DNA of 25,161 nt from an uncultured Collinsella sp. (GTDB lineage Bacteria > Actinomycetota > Coriobacteriia > Coriobacteriales > Coriobacteriaceae): the NCBI GenBank assembly GCA_959605475.1, contig CAUHFS010000036.1, positions 1 to 25,161 on the forward strand. The letters run 5' to 3'. Both the position numbers and the translations under genes were made by a program. Position 1 is the stretch's first letter. Every line of letters begins with the position of its first letter. The notes beneath the pieces are model-generated. The model saw only the letters and a program-made list of their open reading frames with translations. It was not told the origin of the DNA and did not search any database. Positions 20,776-25,161 of this stretch are shown here, piece after piece.

Positions 20776-23700
20776 ATGAAGATCAAGAACATGAACCGGG
20801 GCGTGCTTAGCAGGCTAGTTGCCGTCGCGGCGATTGCCCTTTGCTGCGTTATGGCGCTGCCGACGGCGGTGCATGCCGAGGATGTGCCCGAGGCCAAAAC
20901 CGAATTCCACATCAAAAACGAGGCTGACTTTTTGGCGTACGTGGCGCTGTCGCGCGAGCGCGATACGTCCGGCTGGCACGTTTATCTCGATAACGATATC
21001 GTGCTTAATGATGACGACATGAAGACCATTGTCTCGCACACCGTTAAGCATCTGTCGTTTGGCAACAAGGAGCATCCGTTTAAGGGCGTGTTCGATGGTC
21101 AAAACCACACCGTTGAGGGCCTGAACTACGATAAAGACGCTTTTGACCCCGAGCGCGATACGGGATTTTTTGCCGAGACCAACGGTGCCACCATCAAAAA
21201 CTTCCTGGTCAAGGACGCCAACGTGTGGGCGGACTTCCGCGGTGGCATTATCGTGGGCAAGGCCGTCAATACGCGCTTCGAAAACGTTATGGTCATGGAG
21301 AGCACGCTGCACGTGACCTGCGCCAACAATGCTCTCAACCTCATTACCAACGCAGGCTTTGAGGGCGGTCTCATCGTCGGCGAGCTCGACGGCTGCACCC
21401 TCTACAACTGCGAGGTCCGTGGCGGCCGTGCCGTCAACAATACGACCTCGGGCGTGCAGGCGCTCGGCGGTGAGGGTCTGTATATGGCGGCGTTTGCCGG
21501 CTACGTTAAGAACTCGACTATCGAGTACTGCCGCGTGACGCCGACGCGTAAGGACGACGGCTCGATTGCCGAGAAGGGCATGACCGACGTCACCAATAAG
21601 TACGACGTGGCCATTGGCGCCCTGGGCGGCAACAACGTGTATGCCTCGGGTTTTGTGGGCTGTATGGCGGGTGACGCCAAGATTATCGACTGCTTCTCGA
21701 CGGCGCAGTGCTACAGCTATGCCGCGTCGTACGTGGGCGTCGTCGCCGTGACGCGCGCGTGGACGGGTGGCTTGGCGGGTCGTATTCTAACCGAAAAGGG
21801 CAACGAGCTCGTCCGAAGCCATTTTGCGGGTGACTTGAGCTCGCGTCAGTATAATCCCATCGCCGTGATCCCCATCATTCAAAACGATGTGAACCTGGGC
21901 GGTATTGCTGCGCGCGCCAACAAGGGTGACGCCACGGTTACCGAATGCTACTTTAAGCCGAGCGTGAGCCTAAACGGCAGCAGCCAGGGCAACCCTGCCA
22001 AAAAGAAAATCCCCTCGTTTGGCGGCGACGGCATCATCAAGGGCGATGGCTATGGTCCGTGGGATGACGAACGCTACACCACGCGCGAGCTGTGGGAAGA
22101 GCACGACTACGACTTCTGTGCCGGCACCATGCGCTCGACCGCTAACGACAAGGCCCTGGGTGCCCCGCACCCCAATGAGTGGGCGATGGATTACAAGCTG
22201 AAAATTCCCGTGCATGGCCAAAGCGTTAAGGCGACGATCGATTTTCCCGGTGCGGGCACCGCGACAATCGAGAAGACCAAACTTGGCAAAGACCAGGCGA
22301 CCTCGGATCCGTACGCCTTTGCCGTGAGCGCCGTGCTGGCGGGAACGGCCCAAGGCCTGGCCCAGGGCGATACATCGGTAACGTTTAAGCAGGATACCTC
22401 CGCAAAGCCAGAGGGTTTGACCGAGGCCAACGGCGGCTACCGCTTTATGGGCTGGTTCCGTGAGCCCGGAGTCAATGTGAACCGTATCGATGCCGATAAC
22501 GCCTGGTTTAACGGCAAGACCGATGCCGATGCCGTTAAGGCTGGCAAGCAGGTCCAGAAGAACGAAGCGCACGAGATAACGTCGAGCTATACCGCCGATA
22601 ACGCGAAGGGGGCCGAGGCCTTTAAGGGCAACGACCTGTTTATTGCTTCGTACGAGGCGCAGGTACTGTTCTATAACGTCAAGGGCGAGACGCTCGCGTG
22701 GCAGAGCGGCGAGGAGCACGACAAGTCGACGGACTGGTACCGCTATGGCGTCGGTTTAACGCCGGCTGCCCCTGCGGACCGCGGCACTCTTTCTGCCAGC
22801 GCCACCTTTATCGGTTGGACGACGCAGCCGAGTGGCGAGGCCGGGATGCATGGCGGTTACGCGGCCATCACCTCGCCTGAGCTTGCCGAGTTAAAAAACG
22901 CCGGTGCGTTCTATCCTGCCGGCACCGAGATCACTGTGCTTGGCCCTACCGATTTTTATCCGGTGTACACCGACTATGTGTCGAACATCATGACGGTGTT
23001 TGAGGGCAATGAGCAGGATGCAACCGACGATCAGACTCGGCGCGACGGTGTGGGCAAAACTGACGTTAAGGTTGAGACTGCAGAAGATGGCACAAGCGCG
23101 TATACCGTACAGGTGCTCGACGTATCCGGTAAAGCTATATCCGAGGAGGGCCAGCTGCCCGACGGCTATCGTTTCCTGGGTTGGTATGAAAACAAGCAGG
23201 CTGCCGATGGATCCCCGGTTGATGTTCGCGTGAGCCGCGATCCGAGCTACAAGCTTCCCGGCAATGTGGACCTGACCGTTCCGCATACCTATACCGCACG
23301 CTTTGAGTACCGCGTGGATTATTACGTTCGGGCATTCACAAATAGCGGTCTAACGGACAGCAAGAAGTTGTGCTCGATTTGGAATAAATACAAGTCGCCC
23401 TTTGAGGAAAACGTCGGCGCGACATATGTTCGTGAAAACATTATCCATTGGGGTGCTGGCGCGGACGACTCCGCCCATGTGCTACACGATGATAAGAATC
23501 CAGCAGATAAGTGCACCACCGCTCTCTCTGATGCGACGCAAATCGTTGCGCCTATTAACGCCTACTCGCATAATGTGCGTAACGACACTGGCGCAAACAC
23601 TCTCAAGGATATGATTGCCGACACTGATTTTCCAGGAGCCGGTAAACTGAGTGATGAGTGGAAAGCTTCAAGTATTAAAGTTCAATTTACCCCCGCGCAT

Positions 23701-25089
23701 GATAGATACCACTTCAGTTTTTGGACGCTCGAAAGACCCGACGACGGTTCCTGGACTTATATAAAGAATCCTTTTTCGAGTTTTGTTGAAACGACGGAGC
23801 AATATTATGTCCGTGCTATGGTGACCACGGACGTCAACTTCTATGACAAGAGTGGCAACGTCAAGCAGGCTGCTACTCGACGCTATAAAAGTAACTTGCT
23901 TCAGCAGAAAACGGCGGAAGGTGATCCGACGTTCCTGTATTGCTATCCGCATCTCTATAAGGATAGGACGGTTAATACAAAGCCCTACGACGGAAAGGAT
24001 GGTGACGTCAATCCCAATCTGACGCTCGAAGCCTCTCCGACCGATACCGAGATGGCGGTGCCGGGTCATAAGTTCCTGGGCTGGATCTCTACGGCTGAGG
24101 TTCGGAAGGACTCTGCGGTCTGGAATTATATTTATGACGTGAATGGCGACTCCTTCACCACTTCTGACCCGGATAAGGCCGAACCCTATCTGGTGAAACC
24201 AGATTTCAAGGTCACCCAGTGTCAGGATGCCTATCCGGTGTACGCGAAGTACGACGTTAGGTACACCACCAACCTGCATCGCGCAGGTTTCGATGGTACG
24301 GACAAGGTCAATGTGCCTAGCTACAACATCGCTCCCGTTATCAACGCGGACACCGATCCTGCTACGGCAACGGTGACCCCTGACATTACGACGACGGTTT
24401 ATAAAGCAGGCGGTGAGCTGTATAAGTTGCAGAAGGTTGAGATCGAGCTTCCGAACGGCGAGATCAAGACGCTTCCCTACGATGTGGAGCATGGTACTTG
24501 CTCTTATCCGGTGGAACCTGGCGGAGCCTATACATTCGTGGCGTACTATTCGCCGTTGGCGGTTGTGTACCACCTCAATGCCACGGATGTGGACGGCAAA
24601 GTTGCTCAGCAAGGCGATATGCTCGGCAACCTTGATGGCGGCATCCCGAAGCCTACTTATGACGTCCGTACTATCGATGGGGATACAGGTAAGTTCAACG
24701 TCTTCGTGGGCTGGACGGAAGCCCAGCCGGCACCTGGCAAGGGCTATGTCGCTTGGTCGGAGGGCATCCGTATGGTGAGTGCTTCTACCGTGGTCAAGGC
24801 TCCTATGGAGCTGTACCCGGTCTACCGTCCCAGCCTGGTTACCGTTCGATCGAACATCGACTCTAAACTTGCGAATCCCGATCTTGTCCGTAGCCTCGGC
24901 CGCACTGATTCCGGCGACCAGATTTCTCTTGAGGTCAAGGCCGCCGAGGAGGTTGAGGGCACTGACGGCACCAAGTACGACTTTGTCGGCTGGTCGCGCG
25001 ATTATGTCAATGACGGGCAGTACACCCTGATGACTGACGATGAGAAGTATCCCCTCGAGGGCAGCGAGCCCTTTGAGAGCGTGACCTAA
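20776..25089 (+). CDS. Giant secreted surface protein, beta-helix plus InlB-type repeats, cut by an in-frame stop
   Basis: 1437 residues are readable here. ATG 20776 follows GGAGG (20760-20764). A signal peptide ends near residue 35 (VHA-ED). Residues 45-400 carry beta-helix/GLUG-like strands (GVFDGQNHTVEGL, GGIIVGKAVNT, GGLIVGEL, YASGFVGCM). Then come seven Listeria-Bacteroides/InlB B-repeat motifs ending in GW or FW: W560, W681, W803, W983, W1103, W1313, W1406, several about 120 residues apart. Such proteins are surface adhesins or matrix proteins. TAA at 25087 ends the frame, but it reads on in the same style to the window end, so the stop looks like a nonsense change of an expected Tyr codon. 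Any cell-wall anchor is beyond the window. Bases 23330-23830 use AT-richer, rarer codons (AGA, ATA, CTA) than the flanks. Confidence 0.85.
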   Translation: MKIKNMNRGVLSRLVAVAAIALCCVMALPTAVHAEDVPEAKTEFHIKNEADFLAYVALSRERDTSGWHVYLDNDIVLNDDDMKTIVSHTVKHLSFGNKEHPFKGVFDGQNHTVEGLNYDKDAFDPERDTGFFAETNGATIKNFLVKDANVWADFRGGIIVGKAVNTRFENVMVMESTLHVTCANNALNLITNAGFEGGLIVGELDGCTLYNCEVRGGRAVNNTTSGVQALGGEGLYMAAFAGYVKNSTIEYCRVTPTRKDDGSIAEKGMTDVTNKYDVAIGALGGNNVYASGFVGCMAGDAKIIDCFSTAQCYSYAASYVGVVAVTRAWTGGLAGRILTEKGNELVRSHFAGDLSSRQYNPIAVIPIIQNDVNLGGIAARANKGDATVTECYFKPSVSLNGSSQGNPAKKKIPSFGGDGIIKGDGYGPWDDERYTTRELWEEHDYDFCAGTMRSTANDKALGAPHPNEWAMDYKLKIPVHGQSVKATIDFPGAGTATIEKTKLGKDQATSDPYAFAVSAVLAGTAQGLAQGDTSVTFKQDTSAKPEGLTEANGGYRFMGWFREPGVNVNRIDADNAWFNGKTDADAVKAGKQVQKNEAHEITSSYTADNAKGAEAFKGNDLFIASYEAQVLFYNVKGETLAWQSGEEHDKSTDWYRYGVGLTPAAPADRGTLSASATFIGWTTQPSGEAGMHGGYAAITSPELAELKNAGAFYPAGTEITVLGPTDFYPVYTDYVSNIMTVFEGNEQDATDDQTRRDGVGKTDVKVETAEDGTSAYTVQVLDVSGKAISEEGQLPDGYRFLGWYENKQAADGSPVDVRVSRDPSYKLPGNVDLTVPHTYTARFEYRVDYYVRAFTNSGLTDSKKLCSIWNKYKSPFEENVGATYVRENIIHWGAGADDSAHVLHDDKNPADKCTTALSDATQIVAPINAYSHNVRNDTGANTLKDMIADTDFPGAGKLSDEWKASSIKVQFTPAHDRYHFSFWTLERPDDGSWTYIKNPFSSFVETTEQYYVRAMVTTDVNFYDKSGNVKQAATRRYKSNLLQQKTAEGDPTFLYCYPHLYKDRTVNTKPYDGKDGDVNPNLTLEASPTDTEMAVPGHKFLGWISTAEVRKDSAVWNYIYDVNGDSFTTSDPDKAEPYLVKPDFKVTQCQDAYPVYAKYDVRYTTNLHRAGFDGTDKVNVPSYNIAPVINADTDPATATVTPDITTTVYKAGGELYKLQKVEIELPNGEIKTLPYDVEHGTCSYPVEPGGAYTFVAYYSPLAVVYHLNATDVDGKVAQQGDMLGNLDGGIPKPTYDVRTIDGDTGKFNVFVGWTEAQPAPGKGYVAWSEGIRMVSASTVVKAPMELYPVYRPSLVTVRSNIDSKLANPDLVRSLGRTDSGDQISLEVKAAEEVEGTDGTKYDFVGWSRDYVNDGQYTLMTDDEKYPLEGSEPFESVT

Positions 25090-25161
25090 ACTGCGCTCTA
25101 CAAGAATACGCCGCTTAAAGTGCGCTATCACGACACCGAAGGCAACGTCATCTACACCGCT
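25090..25161 (+). pseudogene. Continuation of the giant surface protein after the in-frame stop
   Basis: The 24 codons after the TAA stay open in the same frame and encode TALYKNTPLKVRYHDTEGN, then VIYTA, the start of a further repeat module. With Tyr in place of the stop the text would read VTYTALYKN, like the HTYTARFEY junction after W803. There is no new start or ribosome-binding site, so this part is not expressed unless the stop is suppressed or is an error. The gene runs out of the window. Confidence 0.75.

Noticed and set aside
23668..25131. Long minus-strand ORF opposite the giant surface gene
   Set aside because: No ribosome-binding site or recognisable motif; the plus-strand frame has signal peptide and repeats.

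Overview
The window looks like chromosomal DNA of a GC-rich gut actinobacterium of the class Coriobacteriia, most like Collinsella. This is an inference from gene content, GC-rich codon use and the association with a gut-type tetracycline-resistance fragment. No ribosomal or other species-level marker is present.

Left end (1-2203), accessory DNA. An IS30-family insertion sequence fills 3-1619. Its transposase is on the minus strand and its 25-bp imperfect terminal inverted repeats are visible at both ends. It abuts an AT-rich fragment carrying the complete promoter, leader peptide, attenuator hairpins and first 30 codons of a ribosomal-protection tetracycline-resistance gene of the tet(O)/tet(32)/tet(W) group. 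That fragment is fused in frame to what looks like the C-terminal tail of a MarR-type regulator, and its stop overlaps the start of an ABC exporter operon. The exporter therefore appears to have been placed behind the tet regulatory region.

Middle (2191-17944), mostly housekeeping and transport. Two separate gene pairs each encode a heterodimeric ABC exporter (2191-5932 and 13541-17281). In each pair the first subunit has degenerate catalytic residues and the second has canonical ones. Between them lie cysE (minus), a DedA-family membrane protein, a branched-chain aminotransferase, lemA (minus), a TetR-type regulator, tRNA-Ser(UGA) (minus), an uncommon tRNA-adenosine-deaminase/glycerate-kinase fusion, and the 4.5S/SRP RNA. 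A flavodoxin-like gene follows the second exporter. Gaps between these genes hold several long imperfect inverted repeats (9126-9336, 12728-12796, 12847-13008, 13027-13096, 13304-13403) that look like small non-autonomous repeat elements or structured RNAs.

Right end (18031-25161), a cell-surface locus. Four tandem palindromic units with an exact 62-bp period are followed by an AT-rich stretch containing a run of 12 G and a good promoter. Next come an ER/SipW-type signal peptidase, a TasA/camelysin-like secreted protein, a strong intergenic terminator, a second protein with the same type of signal anchor, and a very large secreted protein. The large protein has a beta-helix-like N-terminus and seven repeats of the Listeria-Bacteroides (InlB B-repeat) type. 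The set suggests a SipW-dependent fibre or biofilm-matrix system with a giant adhesin. The giant gene has an in-frame TAA at 25087, after which the same reading frame clearly continues to the end of the window. It is therefore a recent nonsense allele or a sequencing error, and its true C-terminus lies outside.
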